This document shows positions 7,944 through 16,341 of a stretch of 48,655 nucleotides of DNA, piece after piece. Below the pieces are notes generated by a model. The model ran no database searches, had not been told where the DNA came from, and saw only the letters and a list, made by a program, of their open reading frames with translations. The translations under genes were made by a program, and so were the position numbers. Position 1 is the first letter of the stretch; each line of letters starts with the position of its first letter. The stretch spans positions 1-48,655 of the forward strand of contig WREP01000019.1 of the NCBI GenBank assembly GCA_009779265.1, read 5' to 3'. Source of the DNA: Betaproteobacteria bacterium (lineage in GTDB: Bacteria; Pseudomonadota; Gammaproteobacteria; Burkholderiales; Rhodocyclaceae).

Positions 7944-8240
7944 ATGTACACGATCCTGCAAACCGCCGAATTCGACGAATGGCTCACTGGCCTGAAAGAC
8001 GGCTTGACGCGCCGCCGCTTGGGGCGACGTCTGGAAAAAGCCAAGAAAGGCAACTTGGGCGACATCGAGGCGGTTGGCGAGGGCGTATTTGAAATGCGCG
8101 AATTTTTTGGCCCCGGCTGGCGCATGTACTACATCCAGCGTGGCGATGTGGTGATTCTGATGCTGGGCGGCGGCGACAAATCCACGCAGAACAGGGACAT
8201 CAAAGCGGCCAAGGAATTGGCGAGGACGCTGGAGGACTGA
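7944..8240 (+). CDS. RelE/HigB-type toxin of a type II toxin-antitoxin pair
   Basis: A small basic protein of the addiction-module killer family (RelE/ParE superfamily), expected to be a ribosome-dependent mRNA nuclease. Typical marks are EFDEWLTGLKDGLTRRRLGRRLEKAKKGNLGD, then FEMREFFGPGWRMYYIQRGDVVILMLGGGDKSTQNRDI. In-frame ATGs exist at 7926, 7935 and 7944. I chose 7944 because homologues begin with a MYTI/MIEI-like strand and because the promoter -10 box overlaps the earlier two. With this start the mRNA would have almost no leader. The gene is followed three bases later by its antitoxin. Confidence 0.85.
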   Translation: MYTILQTAEFDEWLTGLKDGLTRRRLGRRLEKAKKGNLGDIEAVGEGVFEMREFFGPGWRMYYIQRGDVVILMLGGGDKSTQNRDIKAAKELARTLED

Positions 8241-8243
8241 AAC

Positions 8244-8546
8244 ATGACCAAGAAAATCAAAATTTCCGAACTGCGCGAATTCGACATGGCGGAACATCTT
8301 CCCGACGAACAGGCCATCGCCGAGTACCTGACCATCGTGATGGAAGAAAACGACCCGGCGGCCTTGGCCGATGCCTTGGGAACCGTGGCGCGGGCGCGCG
8401 GCATGACCGAGATCGCCAAAGCCTCCGGCCTGACCCGCGAAGCCTTGTACAAGGCATTGCGCCCCGCCAGCCAGCCCCGTTTCGAGACGATCAGCCGTGT
8501 CTGCGCGGCGCTGGGCGTCAAGCTGGTGGCGGTGCCGGCGCGCTGA
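8244..8546 (+). CDS. Antitoxin with helix-turn-helix (addiction-module antidote, HigA-like)
   Basis: A 100-residue partner of the upstream toxin, three bases behind its stop. The C-terminal half is a Cro/CI-type helix-turn-helix: MTEIAKASGLTREALYKAL, then a recognition helix and a closing strand (GVKLVAVPAR). The N-terminal part (ISELREFDMAEHLPDEQAIAEYL) is the conserved antidote lead that wraps the toxin. Toxin-first gene order is typical for this family. It likely neutralises the toxin and represses the shared promoter. Confidence 0.88.
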   Translation: MTKKIKISELREFDMAEHLPDEQAIAEYLTIVMEENDPAALADALGTVARARGMTEIAKASGLTREALYKALRPASQPRFETISRVCAALGVKLVAVPAR

Positions 8547-8589
8547 GTCCCTGCCTGCTTTCAAGTTCGCCACGCCAGTCAAAAAAAAA

Positions 8590-8611
8590 CCCGCATCGGT
8601 AATGATGCGGG
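8590..8611. terminator. Bidirectional terminator between antitoxin and acnB
   Basis: CCCGCATC (8590-8597), six-base loop, GATGCGGG (8604-8611). The stem is flanked by a run of A on the left (8581-8589) and TTTT on the right, so it gives a T-tract in both directions. It fits the ends of both convergent transcripts. Confidence 0.85.
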
Positions 8612-8641
8612 GTTTTGGCGATAAAGCCGGACTTTTCAGCC

Positions 8642-11251
8642 TTACATCTTCACGCTTTCAGCCACTTCGACAAAAGCCGGAATCTGGTCGAAGTTCATGT
8701 AGCGATACACCTCGGCGGCCTTGGCATTGACCGCCTGCACCTGCTCCTGGTACTCGGCGACGGTCGGCAGACGGCCGAGCAGGGCGGCGACGGCGGACAG
8801 TTCGGCGGAGGCGAGATAGACGCGGGTGTCGATGCCGAGACGATTGGGGAAGTTGCGCGTCGAGGTGGAAACGGCGGTCGACCCCTTGCGAATCTGCGCC
8901 TGGTTGCCCATGCACAGCGAGCAGCCCGGCATTTCCATGCGCGCGCCGGCCTTGCCGAGCACCGAGTAGTAACCTTCCTCGGTCAAAATCAGCGCATCCA
9001 TCTTGGTCGGCGGGGCGATCCACAGACGGGTCGGAATGTCGGACTTGCCGTCCAGCACCTTGCCGGCGGCGCGGAAGTGGCCAATGTTGGTCATGCAGGA
9101 GCCGATGAAAACTTCGTCGATCTTGTCGCCCTGCACTTCGGACAGCACCTTGACGTCGTCGGGATCGTTCGGGCAGGCGAGGATCGGCTCGGCGACCTCG
9201 GCCAGATCGATTTCGATCACGGCGGCGTACTGGGCGCTGGCGTCGGCCTTGAGCAGCGCGCCCTTGGCGATCCACTCTTCCATCGCCTGGATGCGGCGCT
9301 TGAGCGTGCGGGCGTCCTGGTAGCCCTCGGCGATCATCCACTTCATCAGCGTGATGTTGGAGCGCATGTATTCGACGATCGGCTCCTTGTTGAGGGCGAC
9401 CGTGCAGGCGGCGGCGGAACGCTCGGCGGCGGCGTCGGAAAGCTCAAACGCCTGCTCAACCTTGAGATCCGGCAGGCCCTCGATTTCCAGGATGCGGCCG
9501 GAGAAGATGTTTATCTTGCCCTTCTTCTCGACGGTCAAGAGGCCCTGCTTGATGGCCCACAGCGGAATGGCATTGACCAGATCGCGCAGCGTGATGCCGC
9601 GCTTGGCGGCATCGGCCAGCGAACCCTTGAAGCGGACCAGCACCGATTCCGGCATATCCAGCGGCATGACGCCGGTGGCGGCGGCAAAGGCGACGAGGCC
9701 GGAACCGGCCGGGAAGGAGACGCCGATCGGGAAGCGGGTATGCGAGTCGCCGCCGGTGCCGACGGTATCCGGCAGCAGCAGGCGGTTCAGCCAGGAGTGG
9801 ATGACGCCGTCGCCCGGACGCAGCGCGACGCCGCCGCGGGTGGAGATGAAGCCCGGCAGTTCGCGGTGCGTTTTGACATCGACCAGCTTCGGATAGGCGG
9901 CGGTGTGGCAGAAGGATTGCATCACCAGATCGGCCGAGAAGCCGAGGCAGGCAAGATCCTTCAACTCGTCGCGGGTCATCGGGCCGGTGGTGTCCTGCGA
10001 ACCGACGGTGGTCATCTTCGGCTCGCAGTAGGTGCCGGGCAGGATGCCCTTGCCTTCCGCCAGGCCGCAGGCGCGGCCGACCATCTTCTGGGCCAGCGAG
10101 TAGCCGGTACCCGGATCGTCCGGCTGCTGCGGCAGGCGGAACAGCGTCGAGGCCGGCAGGCCGAGGAATTCCCGCGCCTTGGCCGTCAGGCCGCGGCCGA
10201 TGATGAGCGGAATGCGCCCGCCAGCGCGCACTTCGTCGAGGATGACCAGGGTCTTCAGTTGCCCTTCGGCGATCACGGCGCCGTTCTTGGCGGCGGCAAC
10301 CTTGCCCGAAGCGCCATCGACGCGCAGTTCGATCACGTCGCCCATGTCCATCTGGCCGGCGTCGATTTCGATCGGCAGGGCGCCGGCATCTTCCATGGTG
10401 TTGAAGAAGATGGGGGCGATCTTGGAGCCGAGGCAGACGCCGCCGAAACGCTTGTTCGGCACGAAGGGGATGTCCTCGCCGGTGAACCACAGCACCGAGT
10501 TGGTCGCCGATTTGCGCGAGGAGCCGGTGCCGACCACGTCGCCGACATAGGCGATCAGGTTGCCCTTTTCGGCCAGCTTGGCGAGTTGCTTGATCGGGCC
10601 GCGATTACCCGCCTCGTCGGCCTCGATGCCCGGGCGCGGATTCTTCAGCATGGCCAGCGCGTGCAGCGGAATATCCGGGCGCGACCAGGCATCCGGCGCC
10701 GGCGACAGGTCATCGGTATTGGTTTCGCCGGTGACCTTGAACACGGTCAGCTTCTGCGAAGCCGGCACTTCCGGGCGCGAGGTGAACCACTCGGCGTCGG
10801 CCCACGACTGCATCACGGCCTTGGCGTTGGCATTGCCCTTCTTCGACAATTCGGCGACATCGTGGAAATAGTCGAAGACCAGCAGGGTCTTCTTCAGGGC
10901 CGCGGCGGCGACGCCGCCGCAGGTGGCGCAGGCGAGCAGGTCGATCAGCGGCTTGACGTTGTAGCCGCCGAGCATGGTGCCAAGCAGTTCGGTGGCCTTT
11001 TCCCGCGAAATCAGGGCGCAGTTTTCCTCGCCCTTGGCGACGCGGGCCAGAAACTCAGCCTTGACCTTGGCGGCGTCATCCACGCCGGCCGGCACGCGAT
11101 AAGTAATCAGGTCGACCAGCGCCGCTTCCTCGCCCGACGGCGGATTCTTCAGCAAGGTCACCAGTTCGGTGGTCTGTTGCCTGGACAGGGGCAGCGGCGG
11201 AATGCCAAGGGCTGCACGCTCTGCGACATGGGCACGGTAGGCTTCAAGCAC
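8642..11251 (-). CDS. acnB: Aconitate hydratase B (bifunctional, 2-methylisocitrate dehydratase)
   Basis: An 869-residue aconitase of the AcnB type, interconverting citrate and isocitrate in the TCA cycle and able to serve the methylcitrate cycle. It has the AcnB order: N-terminal HEAT-like domain (from [21 protein letters not shown]), swivelling domain 4 near residue 160-390, then the catalytic core. The three cluster cysteines are in [13 protein letters not shown] and [10 protein letters not shown]. Substrate-loop blocks such as [19 protein letters not shown] and [12 protein letters not shown] are intact. Translation starts at GTG (11251) with AAGGAAG well placed upstream. It stands as a single gene with its own promoter and terminator. 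Confidence 0.97.
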   Translation of the reverse strand: MLEAYRAHVAERAALGIPPLPLSRQQTTELVTLLKNPPSGEEAALVDLITYRVPAGVDDAAKVKAEFLARVAKGEENCALISREKATELLGTMLGGYNVKPLIDLLACATCGGVAAAALKKTLLVFDYFHDVAELSKKGNANAKAVMQSWADAEWFTSRPEVPASQKLTVFKVTGETNTDDLSPAPDAWSRPDIPLHALAMLKNPRPGIEADEAGNRGPIKQLAKLAEKGNLIAYVGDVVGTGSSRKSATNSVLWFTGEDIPFVPNKRFGGVCLGSKIAPIFFNTMEDAGALPIEIDAGQMDMGDVIELRVDGASGKVAAAKNGAVIAEGQLKTLVILDEVRAGGRIPLIIGRGLTAKAREFLGLPASTLFRLPQQPDDPGTGYSLAQKMVGRACGLAEGKGILPGTYCEPKMTTVGSQDTTGPMTRDELKDLACLGFSADLVMQSFCHTAAYPKLVDVKTHRELPGFISTRGGVALRPGDGVIHSWLNRLLLPDTVGTGGDSHTRFPIGVSFPAGSGLVAFAAATGVMPLDMPESVLVRFKGSLADAAKRGITLRDLVNAIPLWAIKQGLLTVEKKGKINIFSGRILEIEGLPDLKVEQAFELSDAAAERSAAACTVALNKEPIVEYMRSNITLMKWMIAEGYQDARTLKRRIQAMEEWIAKGALLKADASAQYAAVIEIDLAEVAEPILACPNDPDDVKVLSEVQGDKIDEVFIGSCMTNIGHFRAAGKVLDGKSDIPTRLWIAPPTKMDALILTEEGYYSVLGKAGARMEMPGCSLCMGNQAQIRKGSTAVSTSTRNFPNRLGIDTRVYLASAELSAVAALLGRLPTVAEYQEQVQAVNAKAAEVYRYMNFDQIPAFVEVAESVKM

Positions 11252-11369
11252 GGCGACTTCCTTTCGTAAAGGGTTGTTCTGAAAAAATCCTGGCGGAATG
11301 GCGTATCTGCCGGCAACAAAAGACAGTTTTTCCCTGACCGCCTGGAGGCGCTCCTCTCAAGTCTTATAT

Positions 11370-11398
11370 ATTTTATCTTTTGTATGACTGGCTGTGAA
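11370..11398 (-). promoter_or_regulatory. Sigma-70 promoter for acnB
   Basis: Read on the minus strand, TTCACA (11398-11393) and TAAAAT (11375-11370) are separated by 17 bases; each is one base off consensus. This gives a leader of roughly 110 bases before the acnB GTG. The remaining gap to dusC (11399-11558) shows only a short hairpin at the dusC end and no convincing gene. Confidence 0.6.
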
Positions 11399-11550
11399 CT
11401 TTCCGTCGGGTGCAACTCAGGTCGGCTTGGCGTCGACCATGAACATTGAATTATCCACCCATGCTTGGCACCGCGTCGAGCATTCGCACCTCGACGGCGG
11501 CAAGGCCAGCGCCACGCCGTTTCCGGCCGGGACGGCAAGCGCCCCGCGCG

Positions 11551-11568
11551 GCAGCATTTTAATGCTGC
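11551..11568. terminator. Hairpin overlapping the dusC stop codon
   Basis: GCAGCATT and AATGCTGC pair around a two-base loop, and the dusC TAA lies within it. The stem has no T-tract after it, so it may be a weak terminator or chance. Confidence 0.3.
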
Positions 11569-12530
11569 GCGCTTTCCGGCGGCATGCGCAATTCGTCAGC
11601 CGTCAACAGCAGGCGGTCGATATCGGCCGCCGCCTTGACCGGGCGCAGCCGCTGATACAGCACCTCGGCTTCGCCATAATTGCGGCGCAGCATGGCCAGC
11701 CATTGCTTGAGACGGCCGCCGGCATGTTCCGGTAACACCTTTTGCCGAACGCCCTGCCAGTAGGCGGCGACGCCCGGCGCCACCGCCTCCCAGCCGCCCT
11801 GCTCCCCGCACTCGCCGCGAACGCGGCGGGCAAGCAGCGGGTCGGCCACGGCGCCGCGCCCAATCATGATGTCGGCACAGCCGGTGGCGGCTTGGCAGGC
11901 GCGGAAATCCGCGACATTCCACACCTCGCCATTGGCGATCACCGGCACGGAAACAGCGGCACGCACCCGGGCTATCCATTCCCAACGCGCTGGCGGCCGG
12001 TAGCCGTCAACCTGGGTGCGGCCATGCACAATCAGTTCGTCGATGCCGGCAGCGGCCAGCGCCTGGGCATTGTCGATGGCGCGACTGGCATCGCGCAGGC
12101 CCAGGCGCATTTTGGCGGTAAACGGCAGCGTGGCCGGCACCACGGCGCGCACGGCGGCGGCGATGGCGTAGAGCCGTTCCGGCTCGGCAAGCAGCGCGGC
12201 GCCGCCGCCGTGGCGATTGACGGTCGGCGCCGGACAGCCGAAATTGAGGTCGATGCCCGCCGGCCGCAGGCCGACCAGACGCTCGGCATTGGCCGCCATC
12301 ATGCCCGGATCGGAACCCAGCAATTGCACGCGCATTGGCGTGCCGGCGGCGGTCTTGCCGCCATGCAACAATTCCGGGCAAATGCGCTCGAAAGTCCTGG
12401 CCGGCAAGAGGCTGTTGGAAACGCGGACAAATTCGCAAATGCCCCAGTCGTAACCGCCGATGGTCGTCAGCACGCCGCGCAACAGAGCGTCGGCCAGCCC
12501 CTCCATCGGAGCGAGAAGAATGCGGGGCAT
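11559..12530 (-). CDS. dusC: tRNA-dihydrouridine(16) synthase
   Basis: An FMN enzyme that reduces uridine in tRNA, using NADPH. The TIM-barrel block PRILLAPMEGLAD binds FMN. The catalytic cysteine is C99 in LNFGCPAPTVNRHGGG, and later blocks are FTAKMRLG, ELIVHGRTQVDGYRPPA, VIANGEVW and DIMIGRGAVADPLL. The DGYRPPA form and the VRVSNSLLP segment are those of the DusC subgroup, which modifies position 16, rather than DusA or DusB. Length (323) fits. It is divergent from the nitroreductase gene. Confidence 0.93.
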   Translation of the reverse strand: MPRILLAPMEGLADALLRGVLTTIGGYDWGICEFVRVSNSLLPARTFERICPELLHGGKTAAGTPMRVQLLGSDPGMMAANAERLVGLRPAGIDLNFGCPAPTVNRHGGGAALLAEPERLYAIAAAVRAVVPATLPFTAKMRLGLRDASRAIDNAQALAAAGIDELIVHGRTQVDGYRPPARWEWIARVRAAVSVPVIANGEVWNVADFRACQAATGCADIMIGRGAVADPLLARRVRGECGEQGGWEAVAPGVAAYWQGVRQKVLPEHAGGRLKQWLAMLRRNYGEAEVLYQRLRPVKAAADIDRLLLTADELRMPPESAQH

Positions 12531-12559
12531 GCGAAATAGCGAGTGTGGCGAAGGCGCGC

Positions 12560-12565
12560 ATTATA
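12560..12565 (-). promoter_or_regulatory. -10 box for dusC
   Basis: A perfect TATAAT on the minus strand, 29 bases before the dusC start. No good -35 is apparent at the right distance. The rest of the 169-bp divergent gap holds no supported gene. Confidence 0.45.
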
Positions 12566-12699
12566 GTCCGCGCGCATCCCATCCTCACCGCCCGCGCCGG
12601 ACATGAACGAAACCGCGCCAAACTGTGCGACCATCGACATCCTCGCCGATTGCGCGGCAAGCGAAACCGGCAATAAAAATGCCATCAGGAGATTTTTTC

Positions 12700-13359
12700 A
12701 TGACCCTCGACATCACCCGCTACGCCCGCGCCCGCTACGCGGCCAAAGCCTACGACCCGGCGCGCAAGATTCCGGCGCCCCTGATCGAACAATTGCGCAC
12801 CCTGCTGCGCTTGGCGCCCTCAGCGGTCAATGCGCAGCCGTGGCATTTCGTGCTCGCCGCGACCGATGCCGGCAAAGCGCGCATCGCCAAAGCCACGCAC
12901 GGCCCCTATGCCTACAACGCGCCCAAAATCACCGCTGCCTCGCATGTGTTCGTACTGTGCACGCGGCACACGCTGACCGACGCGCACCTCGAAACCTTGA
13001 TGGAACAGGAAACGCGCGATGGCCGCCTGCCAACGCCGAACGACCGGCAAATGCGCCGCGAAATACTGTCCAGCTACGTCGACATGCACCGCTACAGCCA
13101 TCGCGACGCGAATGCGTGGATGGAAAAACAGACTTACATCGCACTCGGCTTTCTGCTGCTCGGCGCGGCGCAACTGGAACTCGACGCCACGCCCATCGAA
13201 GGCTTCGACAGCGCCGTCCTCGACCGTGAACTGGGCCTGCGCGAACGCGGCTTCGTCAGCAGCGTCATCGTGCCCATCGGTTACCACGGCGCGGACGACT
13301 TCAACGCCAATCTGCCCAAGTCGCGCTTGGCGGCGGAAACCTTGTTTACGGATATTTAG
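12700..13359 (+). CDS. nfsB: Oxygen-insensitive NAD(P)H nitroreductase, NfsB type
   Basis: A 219-residue flavin reductase aligning end to end with E. coli NfsB (217 residues): RYAAKAYDPARKI, LLRLAPSAVNAQPWHF, NAPKITAASHVFVLCT, WMEKQTYIALGFLLLGAAQLELDATPIEGFD and DDFNANLPKSRLAAETLF. It carries out two-electron reduction of nitroaromatics, quinones or flavins with FMN. ATG at 12700 is chosen because AGGAGA lies about seven bases before it; an upstream in-frame ATG (12625) would add a tail without homology. Confidence 0.93.
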   Translation: MTLDITRYARARYAAKAYDPARKIPAPLIEQLRTLLRLAPSAVNAQPWHFVLAATDAGKARIAKATHGPYAYNAPKITAASHVFVLCTRHTLTDAHLETLMEQETRDGRLPTPNDRQMRREILSSYVDMHRYSHRDANAWMEKQTYIALGFLLLGAAQLELDATPIEGFDSAVLDRELGLRERGFVSSVIVPIGYHGADDFNANLPKSRLAAETLFTDI

Positions 13360-13531
13360 GGCGCATGGACTGCGGGGAGCGCGCGGGTCAGCCAATCCTG
13401 GCGCGCTCATGACACGCATGCTTGTCATATAACCGAGTAGACTGCGAAACATATCGTTTTGGCTGGGCTGGGCAGTCCGATTCCCAGTCCTGCCTCTCCC
13501 GCAACATCCTGTTCGGCGAGGTTAAGTAGCG

Positions 13532-13984
13532 ATGATTACGCTCCAAATCAACGGCCAATCCCACACCGTAGACGCCCCCGACGACATGCCCCTGCTCTGG
13601 GTTCTGCGCGACCTGATCGGGTTGACCGGCACCAAATACAGTTGCGGCATCGGCCGCTGCGGCGCCTGTACCGTGCATCTGGACGGCAAGGCGGAGCATG
13701 CCTGCATGGTCAATGTGGGTTCGGTCGGCAAGCGGGCCGTCACCACCATCGAGGCGATTGGCGAAACGCCTGTCGGCGCCAAAATCCAGGCAGCCTGGGT
13801 CGAGGCCAAGGTGGCGCAATGCGGCTATTGCCAGGCCGGCCAGATCATGGCGGCCACCGCGCTGCTCAACCACACGCCCCACCCCAGCGACGCCGACATC
13901 GACGCGGCCATGGCCGGCACGCTCTGCCGCTGCGGCACCTATGTGCGCCTGCGCGAAGCCATCAAGAACGCGGCCAAGGCTTGA
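13532..13984 (+). CDS. Mo-hydroxylase small subunit with two 2Fe-2S clusters (IorA-like)
   Basis: A 150-residue electron-transfer subunit of a xanthine oxidase-family enzyme, close to isoquinoline 1-oxidoreductase alpha. The N-terminal plant-ferredoxin-like cluster uses CGIGRCGACTVHLDG plus the Cys in EHACM. The second, all-helical cluster uses CGYCQAGQ and the late CRCG. It has no export signal of its own and would be carried by the Tat-exported large subunit, 12 bases downstream. The 172-bp leader before it shows a small TGACA/TGTCA inverted pair near 13410 but no sure promoter. Confidence 0.92.
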   Translation: MITLQINGQSHTVDAPDDMPLLWVLRDLIGLTGTKYSCGIGRCGACTVHLDGKAEHACMVNVGSVGKRAVTTIEAIGETPVGAKIQAAWVEAKVAQCGYCQAGQIMAATALLNHTPHPSDADIDAAMAGTLCRCGTYVRLREAIKNAAKA

Positions 13985-13995
13985 GGGGGATCACC

Positions 13996-16272
13996 ATGTC
14001 CAGCACAGTCTCCAAATTTGCCGAAGCCGACGCCTACATCCGCGAAGTGATGCAGGCGGCGCAATCCGCCAAGGCCCTGCCCCTCGACCGCCGTGGCTTT
14101 CTCAAGCTGGCCGGCGCGGGTCTGGTCTTGGGCTTTTACCTGCCCGGCAGCGCCCGCGCCGATGCCGAAACGCCGCAGGCGGCCGGCACCGCCAGCCAAG
14201 CGCCCGTCATTAACGCCTTCGTCCGCGTCGATCCCGACAACACCATCACCGTCTATTCCAAGGCGCCGGAAATCGGGCAAGGCATCAAAACCGCCCTGGG
14301 CCTCATCATCGCCGAAGAAATGGATGCCGACTGGAGCCGCACCGTGGTCGAGCAAGCGCCCATCGACGGCAAGGTTTATGGTTATCAGGGCGCGGGCGGC
14401 TCGACCACCATTCCCCGCGCCTGGGATCAATTGCGCCAGGCGGGCGCGGCCGCCAAGGCCATGCTGATCGCCGCCGCCGCGCAGCAATGGGGCGTGAACC
14501 CGGCCGAGATCACGGCCAGGGATTCCGTCCTCACCCACACCGCCAGCGGCAAAAGCGCCACCTACGGCGCGCTCGCCACGGCGGCGGCCAAGCTGCCGAC
14601 GCCCGACCCGGCCACGCTCAAGCTCAAGACGCGCGAGCAATACCGCCTGCTCGGGCAGCGTTTTCGCGGCGTGGACGACCACAAACTCGTGACCGGCCAA
14701 CCCCTGTTTGGCATCGACGTCAGGCTGCCCGGCATGGTTTACGCCGCTTACGCCAAATGCCCATCCACGGGTGGCAAGGTCAAATCGGCCAATGTGGACG
14801 AAATCAAGGCGCAGCCCAACGTGCTCGACGCCTTCATCATCGAAGGCAACGGCAAGCCCACCGAACTCATGCCCGGCATCGCCATCATCGCCCGCAACAC
14901 CTGGGCCGCGTTCGAGGCCAGGGACAAGCTCGATGTGATCTGGGACGAAAGCGGGGCGGCGAAAGAATCCTCCCGCGAACTCGCGGCCCGTGCCAAACAG
15001 CACGCCGCCGGCCCCTTCCCGGCCAAGGCCGACAGCAACATCGGCGACGTGGATCGCGCCTTTGCCAGCGCCGCCAAGACTATCGAGGCGTATTACGAAT
15101 ACCCTTTCGTCGCCCACGCCAACATGGAGCCGCAAAACACCACGGCCTGGTGGCACGACGGCGTGATGGAACTGTGGGCGCCGACGCAGCAGCCCAATCG
15201 CGGGCAAACGCTCGTGGCCGGCGTGCTCGGCCTGCCCGAAAACAAGGTGGTGGTGCACCAGACCCGCGTCGGCAACGGCTTTGGCCGCCGGCTGATGAAT
15301 GACTATATGTGCGAGGCGGCGGTCATTGCCCGCCGGGTCAAAGGCCCGGTCAAGCTGCAATGGTCACGCGCGGACGACTTCGCCCACGACTTCCTGCGCC
15401 CCGCCGGCTATCACCAGCTCAAGGGCGCGGTTGATAAAAAAGGCCGGCTCGACGCCTGGCAGGAACACTTCATCACCTTCACCGCCGACGGTCAGAACCC
15501 GTCGGCGAGCGCCGGTTATTCACGCTTCATCGCCTATGCCTGCAAGGCGCCCAACCTGCGCCGTGGCCAGACCCTGGTGAATTTGCAGGTTCCCACCGGC
15601 CCGTGGCGCGCGCCCGGCTGCAATGCCCAGTACTTCGCCCAGCAATGCTTCATGCACGAACTGGCGCTGGCGGCGGGACGCGACCATGTCGAATTCCTGC
15701 TCGACGCCGTGCGCCGCGAGGTGCCGGAACTGGCCCCGCCCAAGGACAGCAACTTCGACCCCGCCCGCGCCGCCGGCGTCATCAAACTGTGTGCCGAAAA
15801 AGCGGGCTGGGGCAAAACCCTGCCCAAAGGGCGCGGCCTCGGCCTCGCCTGGTGCTACGCCCACGCCGGCCACGTCGCGCAGGCGGTGGAACTCTCCGTG
15901 GATGCCAACAAGCGCATCACCATCCACCGCGTCGTCGTCGCCGCCGATGTCGGGCAGGTGGTGGAACGGGCGGGCGCCGAATCGCAGGCCCAGGGCGCGT
16001 GTGTGGACGCCTTTTCAATGGCGCTGGCGCAGCAGATCAATATCGAAAATGGGCGCGTGCGGGAACAGAATTTCGGCGCTTACCCGATTCTGCGCATGCC
16101 CTTCGCCCCCGCCATCGTCGAGGTCTATTTCGTCGAGTCGAACTTCCCGCCCACCGGCATGGGCGAACCCGCCCTGCCCGCAATGGCCCCGGCAGTCGCC
16201 AACGCCATCTTCGCCGCCACCGGCGAACGTGTGCGGGCGATGCCGTTCAGCCGGCTGGGGTACAGGGTTTGA
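13996..16272 (+). CDS. Mo-hydroxylase large subunit, Tat-exported (IorB-like)
   Basis: A 758-residue molybdopterin-binding subunit of the isoquinoline 1-oxidoreductase/aldehyde dehydrogenase type. A twin-arginine signal (RRGFLKLAG, arginines 32-33, then a hydrophobic core ending SARADA) indicates export of the folded complex to the periplasm. Cofactor-binding blocks include APEIGQGIKTALG, QGAGGSTTIPRAWDQLR, NGFGRRLMNDY and APGCNAQYFAQQCFMHELA; the active-site glutamate is in GMGEPALPAMAP near the C-terminus. ATG 13996 follows GAGGGGGA; a much longer in-frame opening back to 13459 merely overlaps the small subunit. No FAD subunit or cytochrome follows, so the electron acceptor is unknown. The substrate is probably an aldehyde or N-heterocycle. 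Confidence 0.92.
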   Translation: MSSTVSKFAEADAYIREVMQAAQSAKALPLDRRGFLKLAGAGLVLGFYLPGSARADAETPQAAGTASQAPVINAFVRVDPDNTITVYSKAPEIGQGIKTALGLIIAEEMDADWSRTVVEQAPIDGKVYGYQGAGGSTTIPRAWDQLRQAGAAAKAMLIAAAAQQWGVNPAEITARDSVLTHTASGKSATYGALATAAAKLPTPDPATLKLKTREQYRLLGQRFRGVDDHKLVTGQPLFGIDVRLPGMVYAAYAKCPSTGGKVKSANVDEIKAQPNVLDAFIIEGNGKPTELMPGIAIIARNTWAAFEARDKLDVIWDESGAAKESSRELAARAKQHAAGPFPAKADSNIGDVDRAFASAAKTIEAYYEYPFVAHANMEPQNTTAWWHDGVMELWAPTQQPNRGQTLVAGVLGLPENKVVVHQTRVGNGFGRRLMNDYMCEAAVIARRVKGPVKLQWSRADDFAHDFLRPAGYHQLKGAVDKKGRLDAWQEHFITFTADGQNPSASAGYSRFIAYACKAPNLRRGQTLVNLQVPTGPWRAPGCNAQYFAQQCFMHELALAAGRDHVEFLLDAVRREVPELAPPKDSNFDPARAAGVIKLCAEKAGWGKTLPKGRGLGLAWCYAHAGHVAQAVELSVDANKRITIHRVVVAADVGQVVERAGAESQAQGACVDAFSMALAQQINIENGRVREQNFGAYPILRMPFAPAIVEVYFVESNFPPTGMGEPALPAMAPAVANAIFAATGERVRAMPFSRLGYRV

Positions 16273-16294
16273 GGGGAAAGCGACAGGTAAACGA

Positions 16295-16323
16295 ACAGGG
16301 GACGCCGAAGCGGCGTCCCCTGT
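16295..16323. terminator. Strong bidirectional terminator
   Basis: ACAGGGGACGCC (16295-16306), five-base loop, GGCGTCCCCTGT (16312-16323), followed by TTT on the right. A perfect 12-bp stem between the convergent Mo-hydroxylase and serA genes. Confidence 0.85.
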
Positions 16324-16341
16324 TTTAAAGGCGAAACTGCC

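Noticed and set aside
8615..11269. 884-codon open frame on the plus strand
   Set aside because: Exact antisense shadow of acnB, low-complexity Gly/His/Arg-rich product without motifs.
11394..11558. Possible small gene between acnB and dusC
   Set aside because: Frames there have no ribosome binding site, no homology I recognise, and run into acnB or dusC.
13459..13995. Upstream extension of the Mo-hydroxylase large subunit frame
   Set aside because: It overlaps the small-subunit gene in another frame; the Shine-Dalgarno and Tat signal fit a start at 13996.
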